Source of the DNA: Bacillus sp. es.036
GTDB taxonomy: Bacteria; Bacillota; Bacilli; Bacillales; Guptibacillaceae
Length of the DNA: 64,000 bases
Assembly: GCF_002563635.1 (NCBI RefSeq)
Contig: NZ_PDIZ01000003.1
Span: 496,001 to 560,000, forward strand
Direction of reading: 5' to 3'
Below the pieces are notes generated by a model. It did not search any database. It was given only the letters and a program-made list of their open reading frames with translations, and was not told the DNA's origin. Made by a program: the position numbers and the translations under genes. Positions within the stretch are counted from its first letter, which is position 1. The number at the start of each line of letters is the position of its first letter. Positions 8,174-16,122 of the stretch are shown here, one piece after another.

Positions 8174-8497
8174 ATGATGGTTAAAGTGATCGCATTGTAT
8201 AAACAGCCGGAGAACGCCCAGAAATTCGATGAGCATTATTTTAATACGCACGCCCCAATTACAGCTAAAATCCCTGGACTGAAGAAAATGGAAGTGACAA
8301 AGATTGTTGGCTCACCTATGGGAAAAAGTGACTATTATTTGATGTGTGAAATGTACTATGAAGATCATGAATCGATGAAAGCCGGAATGAAATCTCAAGA
8401 AGGCAAGGCTTCAGGTAAAGATCTAATGAGTTTTGCTGGCGATCTTGTAACACTAATGATTGGTGAAGAAGTTGGAGAAACAGCAGATACAAAATAA
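8174..8497 (+). CDS. EthD-domain ferredoxin-like-fold protein
   Basis: This 107-residue protein fits the EthD family of dimeric alpha-beta-barrel proteins: VKVIALYKQPE at the start, HYFNTHAPITAKIPGL in the middle. EthD-type proteins often accompany oxygenase pathways, and some remove or isomerise unstable intermediates, but the exact role is rarely known. The gene lies between paaD and paaG on the same strand and is 15 bp from paaG, so a role in the phenylacetate pathway is likely by context only. No clear promoter was found directly upstream. Confidence 0.75.
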   Translation: MMVKVIALYKQPENAQKFDEHYFNTHAPITAKIPGLKKMEVTKIVGSPMGKSDYYLMCEMYYEDHESMKAGMKSQEGKASGKDLMSFAGDLVTLMIGEEVGETADTK

Positions 8498-8512
8498 AGT
8501 GAGGTGCAATGA

Positions 8513-9286
8513 ATGTTTGAAACGATTGAATATGAAGTAAAGGATCGCGTAAGTTGGATTCGGTTAAATCGACCGAATAAATTGAATGCGTTTACATTTA
8601 AAATGAATCAAGAAATAACGGAAGCGATGAAGCTAGCGAATAACGATAATGAAGCTCGCTGTGTGGTGATCACAGGTAATGGAAGAGCTTTTTGCTCAGG
8701 TCAGGATTTAGGTAGCGTTGAAGAAGGTGTGGATCATGGTGAAATGCTAAGGGCTGCTTATAATCCGATGGTAAAAGAAATTACCTCATCATCTAAACCG
8801 GTCATCGCTGCAGTTAACGGTGTAGCGGCTGGTGCAGGCATGAGTCTTGCTCTTGCGTGTGATTTTCGATTAGCTCATGAGAACGCTAGCTTTATTGAAG
8901 CATTTGTTCATGTTGGTCTTGTGCCTGATTCTGGGAGTACCTATTTCCTTCCACGTCTTATCGGTCATGCAAAAGCGCTAGAACTTGCTCTACTTGGAGA
9001 CAAAGTAAGTGCTCCAGATGCTAAGCACCTTGGTCTTGTGACGCAAATTTTCTCTAATGAACAGTGGGAGAAAGGGATTAATCAATTTGCAAATCGTCTA
9101 GCAAGCCTTCCCCCAAAAGCGGTATCTCTCATTAAACAGAGTTTACTTCGAAGCTGGGATAGTACCCTTGATGAGGTGCTTGAAATGGAAGCTGTTGCGC
9201 AGGCCGAAGCTGGTCAAACGAAAGATCATAAGGAAGGGCTTCGAGCATTTACTGAGAAACGTAAACCAGTTTTCCAGGGGAGTTAA
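8513..9286 (+). CDS. paaG: PaaG-like enoyl-CoA isomerase (crotonase family)
   Basis: This 257-residue crotonase-fold protein has the oxyanion-hole segments GRAFCSGQDLGSVEEG and AAVNGVAAGAGMSLALACDF. The CSGQDL wording and an acidic residue in the region LVPDSGSTYFLPRLIG fit PaaG, which isomerises the ring 1,2-epoxide of phenylacetyl-CoA to the oxepin. It directly follows the EthD-type gene. A general enoyl-CoA hydratase role is the alternative; the location after paaABCD favours PaaG. Confidence 0.85.
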   Translation: MFETIEYEVKDRVSWIRLNRPNKLNAFTFKMNQEITEAMKLANNDNEARCVVITGNGRAFCSGQDLGSVEEGVDHGEMLRAAYNPMVKEITSSSKPVIAAVNGVAAGAGMSLALACDFRLAHENASFIEAFVHVGLVPDSGSTYFLPRLIGHAKALELALLGDKVSAPDAKHLGLVTQIFSNEQWEKGINQFANRLASLPPKAVSLIKQSLLRSWDSTLDEVLEMEAVAQAEAGQTKDHKEGLRAFTEKRKPVFQGS

Positions 9287-9337
9287 GAGAGCGAGAGAAA
9301 AAAGCAGGAAACCGGGGGTAAATCTCGAATAGATGCT

Positions 9338-9392
9338 ATAGAGCGAAAGTAGCCGTGGAGGTTGGTGAACCTACTTCCCGGCTCTTTCCTAT
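9338..9392 (+). other. Structured leader hairpin before paaF-like gene
   Basis: In the 134-bp gap between the two crotonase genes a long interrupted hairpin can be drawn. ATAG, GAAAG and AGCCG on the left pair with CGGCT, CTTTC and CTAT on the right, with an inner stem AGGTT-GGTG-AACCT. There is no T-run, so it is not a terminator. It could protect or process the mRNA, or control translation of the next gene. Confidence 0.45.
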
Positions 9393-9420
9393 GCTTACTA
9401 CCATAGAAGGAGGTCTTCAA

Positions 9421-10197
9421 ATGTCAGTTGTTACATATGAAGTAAAAAACCATGTTGGATACGTAACTTTAAATCGACCAGAAGTTCTAAACTGTTTTAA
9501 TTACGAAACCCTTTCAGTACTGCAGGGAATTATTGACGATATTTATTCAGATCGCGAGGTTCGTGCCGTTATTTTTTTTGGAGCTGGTGAAAAGGCTTTC
9601 AGCGCAGGAGCTGATTTGAAAGAAAGAAGAACACTCTCTGACAGTGAAGTCCGCCGCAACGTAAAAAAAATCCGAGAAGTGTTTTCTTCTGTTGAATCAC
9701 TTCCTCAGCCAACAATCGCAGCATTGAATGGGTTTGCTTTTGGTGGAGGTTTTGAGCTTGCTCTTGCATGTGATTTCCGCTATGCCGTCGAAGGCACAAA
9801 GATGGGCTTAACCGAAACAAGTCTAGGTATCATACCTGGGGCGGGAGGAACTCAGCGTTTACCTCGTCTAATTGGCACAGCGAAAGCGATGGAATTGGTG
9901 TTAACAGCACGAAAACTAACATCAGAAGAGGCTTACGAAAATGGTATTCTAAACGGTGTCGTAACACGTGAAGACTTGCTTAAAAAATGTGAAGAGTTAG
10001 CACAAGAAATCTGTAAAAATGCTCCAATTGCTGTGCAGCAGGCGAAGTTTGCTGTCCGAGAAGGTATGAATGTGGATCGTCATACAGGAATGGCAATTGA
10101 ATCGAAAGCTTATGAAGTAACAATCCCAACGAATGACCGTCTTGAAGCATTGGATGCCTTTGCAGAAAAAAGGAAACCAATTTTTAAAGGGGAGTAG
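9421..10197 (+). CDS. paaF: PaaF-like enoyl-CoA hydratase
   Basis: This 258-residue crotonase has both oxyanion segments (GEKAFSAGADLKER and ALNGFAFGGGFELALACDFR) and both hydratase glutamates, in TETSLGIIPGAGGTQRLPRL. It fits the 2,3-dehydroadipyl-CoA hydratase PaaF or a general enoyl-CoA hydratase. The ATG at 9421 has AGGAGG 6 nt upstream. An in-frame GTG at 9355 would add 22 residues lying inside the leader hairpin and is rejected. Position in the cluster suggests a role in the lower phenylacetate pathway. Confidence 0.8.
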   Translation: MSVVTYEVKNHVGYVTLNRPEVLNCFNYETLSVLQGIIDDIYSDREVRAVIFFGAGEKAFSAGADLKERRTLSDSEVRRNVKKIREVFSSVESLPQPTIAALNGFAFGGGFELALACDFRYAVEGTKMGLTETSLGIIPGAGGTQRLPRLIGTAKAMELVLTARKLTSEEAYENGILNGVVTREDLLKKCEELAQEICKNAPIAVQQAKFAVREGMNVDRHTGMAIESKAYEVTIPTNDRLEALDAFAEKRKPIFKGE

Positions 10198-10289
10198 TTG
10201 TTGCAGAAGAGGAAAGGCTCTGGTAGTATAACATCATATTTGAACCGCGTTTTTATGACGGAATGCTTTAAGCAAGCGGAGGTATGATG

Positions 10290-11183
10290 ATGAGCGAATC
10301 TTTGAATACACGCTCCATGATTTTCACATTGTATGGAGAGTATGTTAGACACTATGGAAATGATATTTGGATTGGTAGTTTGATTCGTCTTCTAAAAGAG
10401 TTTGGGCACAATGATCAATCTGTTCGAGCGGCGATTTCACGAATGAGTAAGCAGGGCTGGGTGGAAGCAAGGAAAGAAGGAAATAAGAGTTTCTACTATT
10501 TAACAGAACGTGGGATTAGGAGAATGGATGAGGCGGCTGAGAGAATATTTAAGCTCCGGCCAGCAGAATGGGATGGAAGATGGCGTATGTTTCTTTATAC
10601 GATTCCTGAAGAGAAGCGACATATTCGAGATGAGCTACGTAAAGAGCTTGTTTGGAGCGGGTTCGGCAGTTCATCCGCTAGCTTATGGCTTTCACCTAAT
10701 CACCTTGAAGAACAGGTGAAATGGCTGATCGATAAGTATGAAATTAATGACTACGTTCATTTCTTTGTTGCTGATTATAAAGGTCCACACGAAAACTATG
10801 CCCTCGTCAATGAATGCTGGGATTTGAATGAAATAAGCAATCGATACCGTGAGTTTATTAAAATGTATAGTGAGCGTTATGTTATCGATCGTAGTAAAAT
10901 TGAAAAAGGGAAAATGAGTGATGGCGACTGTTTTGTAGAACGCGCTAAGCTCGTTCATGAGTACCGGAAGTTTCTATTTATTGATCCAGGTCTTCCATCA
11001 CAACTATTACCTGACGAATGGCCTGGCGAGCATGCAGCCATGTTATTTAGCGATTACTATAAAACCCTTGCGAAACCAGCTTCACGTTTTTTTGAAGAAG
11101 TTTTTCGAGAAGGAAATGAACTGAAAAATAAAGATAATGAGTATGATGCGCTCCAGCATCCTTTGTTATCTGACAGGTCATAG
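10290..11183 (+). CDS. paaX: PaaX-family transcriptional repressor
   Basis: This protein of about 297 residues has a winged helix-turn-helix start (RSMIFTLYGEYVRHYG, then SVRAAISRMSKQGWVEARK) and the PaaX C-terminal domain (DGRWRMFLYTIPEEKRHIRD). PaaX represses phenylacetate genes and lets go on binding phenylacetyl-CoA. Three ATG codons stand in a row at 10284, 10287 and 10290; the last is best spaced from GGAGG. It is 92 bp after the paaF-like gene. In E. coli paaX neighbours paaY; here a PaaY-like gene lies next to it on the other strand. Confidence 0.9.
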   Translation: MSESLNTRSMIFTLYGEYVRHYGNDIWIGSLIRLLKEFGHNDQSVRAAISRMSKQGWVEARKEGNKSFYYLTERGIRRMDEAAERIFKLRPAEWDGRWRMFLYTIPEEKRHIRDELRKELVWSGFGSSSASLWLSPNHLEEQVKWLIDKYEINDYVHFFVADYKGPHENYALVNECWDLNEISNRYREFIKMYSERYVIDRSKIEKGKMSDGDCFVERAKLVHEYRKFLFIDPGLPSQLLPDEWPGEHAAMLFSDYYKTLAKPASRFFEEVFREGNELKNKDNEYDALQHPLLSDRS

Positions 11184-11188
11184 AAGTA

Positions 11189-11222
11189 GAAAGAAGGAAC
11201 GGGTATCCCGCTCCTTCTTTTT
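11189..11222 (+). terminator. Terminator after paaX
   Basis: AAAGAAGGAACGGG pairs with CCCGCTCCTTCTTT around a TAT loop, followed by TTTC. It lies between two convergent genes. Confidence 0.8.
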
Positions 11223-11224
11223 CG

Positions 11225-11749
11225 TTATCTGAGCACTTCATGTACCTGATTTTTAAATTCTTCTCCCTTTGTTTTATACGTTTCAATCGTTAAGGTGATG
11301 AGTTCCTTGTCTTTCTCTGTTAATTGCCTGATTACTTTTCCTGGAGAGCCGAGAACCATAGAATGTGGTGGAATCTTTTTACCAGATGCGATCAGCGTAT
11401 TTGCCCCTATTAGCGAACCTTCACCAATCTCAGCCCCGTCAAGTACGATTGCTCCCATACCGATTAATGCTCCATTACGAATCGTACAGCCATGTAGAAT
11501 CGCATTATGGCCAACAGATACTTCGTCTTCTAACACAAGTGGGAACCCTTCAAACAAATGGCACGTACAATTGTCCTGGATATTGCACCCTTTTCCAATT
11601 GTGATTGGTGCTTCATCCCCTCTTAAAACGGCATTAAACCATACGGTCGATTTTTCTCCAATTGTGACATCCCCAATAATTTTGGCGCCTGGAGCTACGT
11701 ACACATCTTCCGCAAGATCTGGTGTTAAACCATTATACGAAAATAACAT
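11225..11749 (-). CDS. Gamma-carbonic-anhydrase-like hexapeptide protein (YtoA/PaaY type)
   Basis: This 174-residue left-handed beta-helix protein has the hexapeptide pattern and the gamma-class metal histidines in NCTCHLFEG and VGHNAILHG. B. subtilis YtoA and E. coli PaaY share this layout; PaaY is a thioesterase that removes stray CoA esters in phenylacetate catabolism. Its location beside paaX favours a PaaY-like role. The alternative is a general YtoA. It is convergent with paaX and divergent from the nitronate monooxygenase-like gene, with a 167-bp gap between them. Confidence 0.8.
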   Translation of the reverse strand: MLFSYNGLTPDLAEDVYVAPGAKIIGDVTIGEKSTVWFNAVLRGDEAPITIGKGCNIQDNCTCHLFEGFPLVLEDEVSVGHNAILHGCTIRNGALIGMGAIVLDGAEIGEGSLIGANTLIASGKKIPPHSMVLGSPGKVIRQLTEKDKELITLTIETYKTKGEEFKNQVHEVLR

Positions 11750-11863
11750 ATAAGCGCGTTCTCCTTTCTGAAATAACAGGCTAGTGACGGGCTAGAAATA
11801 AATCGTGTTTCATAAGAAGCAGGAATTTTTTGTTTTACTTTGAATGTTATAAATAAGTATAAC

Positions 11864-11881
11864 ACGTTTTATATAAAGCGT
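11864..11881. promoter_or_regulatory. Palindromic operator candidate
   Basis: ACGTTTTATATAAAGCGT is an almost perfect 18-bp palindrome beginning directly after a possible -10 (TATAAC, 11858-11863). It lies in the divergent gap upstream of the nitronate monooxygenase-like gene. Its spacing differs from the paa motif, so it may bind a different regulator. Confidence 0.5.
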
Positions 11882-11916
11882 ATTAATATCGTCATGAATT
11901 TAGGGGGAGATATAAA

Positions 11917-12885
11917 ATGAGACGTCTTTGTGAGTTGCTGTCCGTTCACTACCCATTTATACAAGGAGGAATGGGGAATATTTCTAGTCCTGTTCTTGCA
12001 TCAGCTGTGTCTGAAGCAGGCGGACTCGGGACAATCGGAACGGGTACTTTAACAGTAGATGAAGTAGAATTATTGCTTCTTGATATGAAGAAACGAACTA
12101 AGAAAACATTTGCGCTCAATATACCAATTTCAGTTACAGAAAACTTAAAAGGAATGTGTGAATTAGCTGTAAAACACGCTGTACCTGTCGTCTCACTTTC
12201 AGCCGGTAATCCAGCCCCTTATATTCATTATTTTAAACAAAATAACATTAAGGTCATTTGTGTTACCGCTAGCGTGAAGCATGCACAAAAAGCTGAAAAA
12301 TCTGGTGCAGATCTTATCGTAGGAGAAGGCTTTGAAGCAGCTGGGATCAATTCTCCACTTGAGCTTACGACGATGACGCTTATTCCTCAACTTGTCGCTA
12401 AAGTGCAAATACCTGTCGTTGCTGCAGGAGGAGTAGGTGATTCAAAAGGCTTTGCCGCAGCATTGGCTTTAGGGGCAGAGGGGATTCAAATGGGAACAAG
12501 ATTAATAGCAACGAAGGAATCTCCTTATCATGAACGGTATGTTGAAAGGTTACTAGAAGCAGCTGATACAGAAACTGTTATCGTAGGACGGAGCGTCGGA
12601 AAAGTACGTAGGATCTTAAAAACAGCTTATGCTGACCGGTTAATTCAAGCGGAAGGAGCAGGTATTCATCCAGATGATTTTGAAGCAATGACAGATGAGG
12701 AAAAGCATCGAATTGGTGCAGTAGAAGGGCGATTGGAAGAGGGATTTATTAATGGCGGACAAATAAGCGGATTAGTTAAGTCCATTCCGACAGTTCAGGA
12801 GCTATTTAAAGAAATGATGGAAGGAGCTGAGCAAATTTACGAGAATCAGATGAAGGCATTTAAAGGTTTTTATTTAAAGCACTAG
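11917..12885 (+). CDS. Nitronate monooxygenase / FabK-like flavoprotein
   Basis: This 322-residue TIM-barrel protein belongs to the NMO/FabK family of FMN enzymes. It shows PFIQGGMGNISSPVLASAVS at the start, EGFEAAGI (the usual GxEAGGH site, altered), and VAAGGVGD with ALGAEGIQMGTRL for FMN phosphate. Members oxidise nitronates or reduce enoyl-ACP; sequence alone does not decide. The EAAGI wording in place of EAGGH lacks the histidine that acts as base in characterised nitronate monooxygenases, so the reaction may differ. It lies between the paa cluster and the ABC importer, and has its own promoter region. Confidence 0.8.
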   Translation: MRRLCELLSVHYPFIQGGMGNISSPVLASAVSEAGGLGTIGTGTLTVDEVELLLLDMKKRTKKTFALNIPISVTENLKGMCELAVKHAVPVVSLSAGNPAPYIHYFKQNNIKVICVTASVKHAQKAEKSGADLIVGEGFEAAGINSPLELTTMTLIPQLVAKVQIPVVAAGGVGDSKGFAAALALGAEGIQMGTRLIATKESPYHERYVERLLEAADTETVIVGRSVGKVRRILKTAYADRLIQAEGAGIHPDDFEAMTDEEKHRIGAVEGRLEEGFINGGQISGLVKSIPTVQELFKEMMEGAEQIYENQMKAFKGFYLKH

Positions 12886-12944
12886 ATCTATATCAAAATA
12901 TTATTTTTGAAAATATAAAATAGTAATAATTGTTTGAATACTCG

Positions 12945-12973
12945 TTGACAAGCTAGATTTGCCAGTGTACCAT
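12945..12973 (+). promoter_or_regulatory. Promoter of the ABC importer operon
   Basis: A consensus TTGACA at 12945-12950 and TACCAT at 12968-12973 are 17 bp apart. Further down, a perfect 8-bp hairpin (AATAAGTT-GGGAG-AACTTATT, 13020-13040) abuts the ribosome site at 13042. Confidence 0.6.
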
Positions 12974-13057
12974 AACGATACAATATGCCGGACAGGCGAT
13001 AGGATTAAAATATGATGACAATAAGTTGGGAGAACTTATTTGGGGGAGGACAGGCAT

Positions 13058-14068
13058 TTGAAATCCTGGAAAAAGTGGATTGGAATTTCGGTAGTAAGCG
13101 TGATGGCACTTGCAGGGTGTGGATCGAACAATTCGTCATCAAACGCAGATGATGAAGGACAAGCAAGTAAAGATACTTATACAATTGGCGTCACACAAAT
13201 CGTGGAGCACCCTTCACTAGATGCAGCTTATGAAGGTTTTAAAATGGCACTCGAAGAGAACGGATTTAAAGAAGGAGATAACATTACTTACGATGTTCAA
13301 AATGCTCAGAATGACATGAACAACAGTAACACGATTGCGCAAAACCTCGTAGGTGATGAAGTAGATTTAATTTTTGCGAATTCAACTCCAAGCGCACAGT
13401 CCGCGTTAAATGCCACTTCCGATATTCCGATTGTTTTTACTTCGGTAACGGATCCAGTCGGGGCAAAACTTGTCGAGGATTTTGATAAGCCAGGTGAGAA
13501 TATAACAGGTACAACAGATACTCATCCTGAAGCGATTCCAAAAACAATTGAGTTTATTGCCAATGAGTTCGATGCTAAAAATGTTGGGCTGATCTACAAT
13601 GCTGGGGAACAAAATTCTGTGGCCCAAGTTGATATTGTGAAAGAAGCAATGGAAGGTAAGGATATGAAAGCTGTTGAGAAGAGTGTTTCCACTTCAGCTG
13701 AAGTAAAGCAAGCAGCTGAAGCGCTTGTTGGTAAAGTAGATGTGATTTATATCGTAACAGATAATACGGTCGTATCAGCGCTCGAATCGGTCATTAGCGT
13801 AGCAAATGATAAGGACATTCCGATGTTTGCGGGAGAATTTGATTCTGTTAACCGCGGTGCCTTTGCGGCTTATGGTTTTGATTATCAAGATATTGGCTAT
13901 GAAGCAGGTCAGATGGCTGCAAAGATTTTAAAAGGTGAAGAAACGACGGCAGATATTCCAGTGCAATACCCTCAGAATTTAAAACTTAAAATGAATGAAA
14001 CAGCAGCAGAAGAAATGGGCATCGAAGTGAAGTCAGAATGGGAAGAGATGGGGGAATACACAGAGTAG
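13058..14068 (+). CDS. ABC importer substrate-binding lipoprotein, TrpX type
   Basis: This protein of about 336 residues has a signal peptide with lipobox LAGC, so it is a membrane-anchored lipoprotein. The mature part matches the ABC_sub_bind family (YTIGVTQIVEHPSLDAAYEG near the start, PIVFTSVTDPVGAKLV in the middle). The family includes the TrpXYZ tryptophan/tyrosine importers of Firmicutes. A TTG at 13058 is preferred, since GGGGGAGGA ends 8 nt upstream. A terminator follows the gene, so the binding protein can be made in excess of the permease. Its place between paa and Phe-dehydrogenase genes suggests an aromatic amino acid as substrate, which is inference. Confidence 0.85.
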   Translation: MKSWKKWIGISVVSVMALAGCGSNNSSSNADDEGQASKDTYTIGVTQIVEHPSLDAAYEGFKMALEENGFKEGDNITYDVQNAQNDMNNSNTIAQNLVGDEVDLIFANSTPSAQSALNATSDIPIVFTSVTDPVGAKLVEDFDKPGENITGTTDTHPEAIPKTIEFIANEFDAKNVGLIYNAGEQNSVAQVDIVKEAMEGKDMKAVEKSVSTSAEVKQAAEALVGKVDVIYIVTDNTVVSALESVISVANDKDIPMFAGEFDSVNRGAFAAYGFDYQDIGYEAGQMAAKILKGEETTADIPVQYPQNLKLKMNETAAEEMGIEVKSEWEEMGEYTE

Positions 14069-14074
14069 AAAAAT

Positions 14075-14115
14075 GGGTTCGAAAAAGAAGGAGTTTTCTT
14101 TTTCGAACCTTTTTT
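14075..14115 (+). terminator. Intercistronic terminator/attenuator in the ABC operon
   Basis: GGTTCGAAAAAGAA pairs with TTCTTTTTCGAACC, then six T. It sits between the binding protein and permease genes. Confidence 0.85.
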
Positions 14116-14173
14116 ACGAATACCGTTTTCAAATGGATAAATACACTGTGAAAAGAATAGGAGGGAGTTCGGT

Positions 14174-15208
14174 ATGGGTTCAGCAATGTTTGGAGCAGTA
14201 GAATCTGGCATTATTTATGCAATTATGGCACTTGGTGTTTATTTATCGTTTCGTATTCTAGATTTTCCCGATTTAACCGTTGATGGGAGCTTCGTCACTG
14301 GTGCAGCTATTGCTGCAATTCTAATTGTAAATGGAACGAATCCTTTTTTTGCAACGCTTATAGCAATCGGAGTGGGGTTTTTAGCGGGTTGCGTAACAGG
14401 CCTCCTACATACAAAAGGGAAAATCAATCCTCTTCTTGCGGGGATTCTTATGATGATTGCACTCTATTCCATAAACTTAAGAATAATGGGAAGGTCCAAT
14501 GTTCCGTTGCTAAATGAGGAATCTGTCTTTACCAAATTAAAAGGTTTTTTTGAAGCATCTGGGCTCGATCCTCTACTAAGCAACTTAGCTTCATCAATTG
14601 GACTTGGCAACCTAACATCAACATGGTCCGTTTTAATAAGCATGCTACTTGTTACGACACTTATAAAAATTTTGACGGATTTATTTTTACGCACGCAAAT
14701 TGGTCTTGCACTTCGAGCAACAGGTGATAATAAACGAATGATTCGTAGTTTCTCAGCGAACACGGATCAATTTACGATTCTTGGACTTGGGCTTTCGAAC
14801 GCTCTCGTAGCACTTGCCGGCGCATTAATTGCACAGTATAGCTCATTTGCAGATGTTGGCATGGGCATTGGAATGATTATTATTGGACTTGCTTCAGTGA
14901 TTATTGGAGAAGCAATTTTTGGAACACGGACAATAGCAGTGACAACATTCGCTGTAGTTGGAGGAGCGATCGTCTATCGAATTGTTGTCAGTTTAGCGCT
15001 ACGAGTGGATTTCCTGGAGACAGGCGATATGAAATTGATTACAGCTGTGATTGTAATTGCTGCTCTTGTTCTTCCACAATTAATAGATGGTCAAAAAGAA
15101 CGAAATCGAAAGAAGCGAAAACGTCTTCAGCAAGAGTTGAAGTTAAAAGAAATGAAGGATGGAGGCGAAGAGTATGCTTCAACTAAATCAAATTCACAAA
15201 GTATTTAA
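14174..15208 (+). CDS. ABC importer permease, TrpY type
   Basis: This 344-residue protein has about eight or nine hydrophobic segments and resembles the permease of ABC_sub_bind systems (branched-chain-type, LivH-like). Typical stretches are ALGVYLSFRILDFPDLTVDG and QIGLALRATGDNKRMIRSFS. It has a long basic cytoplasmic tail (ERNRKKRKRLQQELK). The 3' end overlaps the ATPase gene by 35 bp. Together with the flanking genes it forms a complete three-part importer. Confidence 0.88.
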   Translation: MGSAMFGAVESGIIYAIMALGVYLSFRILDFPDLTVDGSFVTGAAIAAILIVNGTNPFFATLIAIGVGFLAGCVTGLLHTKGKINPLLAGILMMIALYSINLRIMGRSNVPLLNEESVFTKLKGFFEASGLDPLLSNLASSIGLGNLTSTWSVLISMLLVTTLIKILTDLFLRTQIGLALRATGDNKRMIRSFSANTDQFTILGLGLSNALVALAGALIAQYSSFADVGMGIGMIIIGLASVIIGEAIFGTRTIAVTTFAVVGGAIVYRIVVSLALRVDFLETGDMKLITAVIVIAALVLPQLIDGQKERNRKKRKRLQQELKLKEMKDGGEEYASTKSNSQSI

Positions 15209-15968
15209 CGAAGGTACGCTTGATGAGAAGATTGCACTTGAAGATATTAATTTAACGCTTGATCCAGGTGACTTTGTTACAGTGATCGGAAGTAACGGGG
15301 CAGGGAAATCAACTTTAATGAATATGATTTCCGGGGTATTAACACCTGATGTTGGAGATGTCTTTATTGATGATAAGAAGATTACAAGCTTACCAGAATA
15401 TAAGAGGTCAAAGTTAATCGGACGCGTTTTCCAGGATCCTATGGCAGGAACAGCTCCATCCATGACGATACAGGAAAACCTGGCCCTCGCCTACAATCGA
15501 AATCGAAGAAGAACGCTAATGAAGGGCGTGACTAAAAAGCTGAAAACAACTTTCCAGGAAGCGCTTGAAACGCTTCATCTTGGTCTTGAGGATCGCCTGT
15601 CTGCGAAAGTTGGCATGCTATCGGGAGGAGAGAGGCAAGCGCTGTCCCTTTTAATGGCGACTTTCACAGAGCCTAAAATGCTCTTATTAGATGAACATAC
15701 TGCAGCTCTCGATCCTGCCAGAGCAGCTTTAATTACAAAATTGACTGGTGAAATTGTAGAAAGAACTCAATTAACAACACTTATGGTCACTCATAATATG
15801 CAACAGGCGCTGGACTTAGGCAACCGATTAATTATGATGGATAGCGGTAAAATTATATTAGAAGTTGAGGGAGAAGATAAGCAGAATTTAACAATTGAGG
15901 CTCTGCTTCAAGAATTCCAGCGAATCAAAGGTACAAAGATGAACAATGATCGAGCCCTCTTAGGGTAG
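15174..15968 (+). CDS. ABC importer ATPase, TrpZ type
   Basis: This protein of about 264 residues carries Walker A GSNGAGKST, the Q-loop region FQDPMAGTAP, signature LSGGERQALSL, Walker B LLLDEHTAALDP and the H-loop TH. The ATG at 15174 follows GGAGG; an ATG at 15159 lies in that site. It overlaps the permease gene, as is usual for coupled ABC subunits. It would energise import by the upstream binding protein and permease. Confidence 0.9.
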   Translation: MLQLNQIHKVFNEGTLDEKIALEDINLTLDPGDFVTVIGSNGAGKSTLMNMISGVLTPDVGDVFIDDKKITSLPEYKRSKLIGRVFQDPMAGTAPSMTIQENLALAYNRNRRRTLMKGVTKKLKTTFQEALETLHLGLEDRLSAKVGMLSGGERQALSLLMATFTEPKMLLLDEHTAALDPARAALITKLTGEIVERTQLTTLMVTHNMQQALDLGNRLIMMDSGKIILEVEGEDKQNLTIEALLQEFQRIKGTKMNNDRALLG

Positions 15969-15973
15969 GAATT

Positions 15974-16006
15974 GAAACCAATCGGATTCCCGGTTGGTTT
16001 TTCTTT
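15974..16006 (+). terminator. Terminator after the ABC importer
   Basis: AAACCAATCGG pairs with CCGGTTGGTTT, followed by TTCTTT. Confidence 0.8.
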
Positions 16007-16092
16007 AAAATGGCTTATGGAGGTAAGGAGGATTCTTTAACTTACCTTTAGTTATTTTCATTATGGCCCGTTCTTAATTTTTCGACAATTCA

Positions 16093-16121
16093 TTGACGGT
16101 TATTATACGTGATGTTATTAT
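16093..16121 (+). promoter_or_regulatory. Promoter of the Phe-dehydrogenase/oxoacid-dehydrogenase operon
   Basis: TTGACG at 16093-16098 and TATTAT at 16116-16121 are 17 bp apart. The layout matches the paa promoter exactly, including 1 nt between the -10 and the shared motif. Confidence 0.75.
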
Positions 16122-16122
16122 A

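Noticed and set aside
9290-9420. T-box riboswitch before the paaF-like gene
   Set aside because: The GGTTGGTGAACC tip recalls a T-box stem I, but no TGGNACC antiterminator sequence and no terminator follow, and the gene is not of a T-box type.
11295-11753. 152-residue plus-strand frame opposite the hexapeptide gene
   Set aside because: Antisense shadow of a well-recognised family; no ribosome site.
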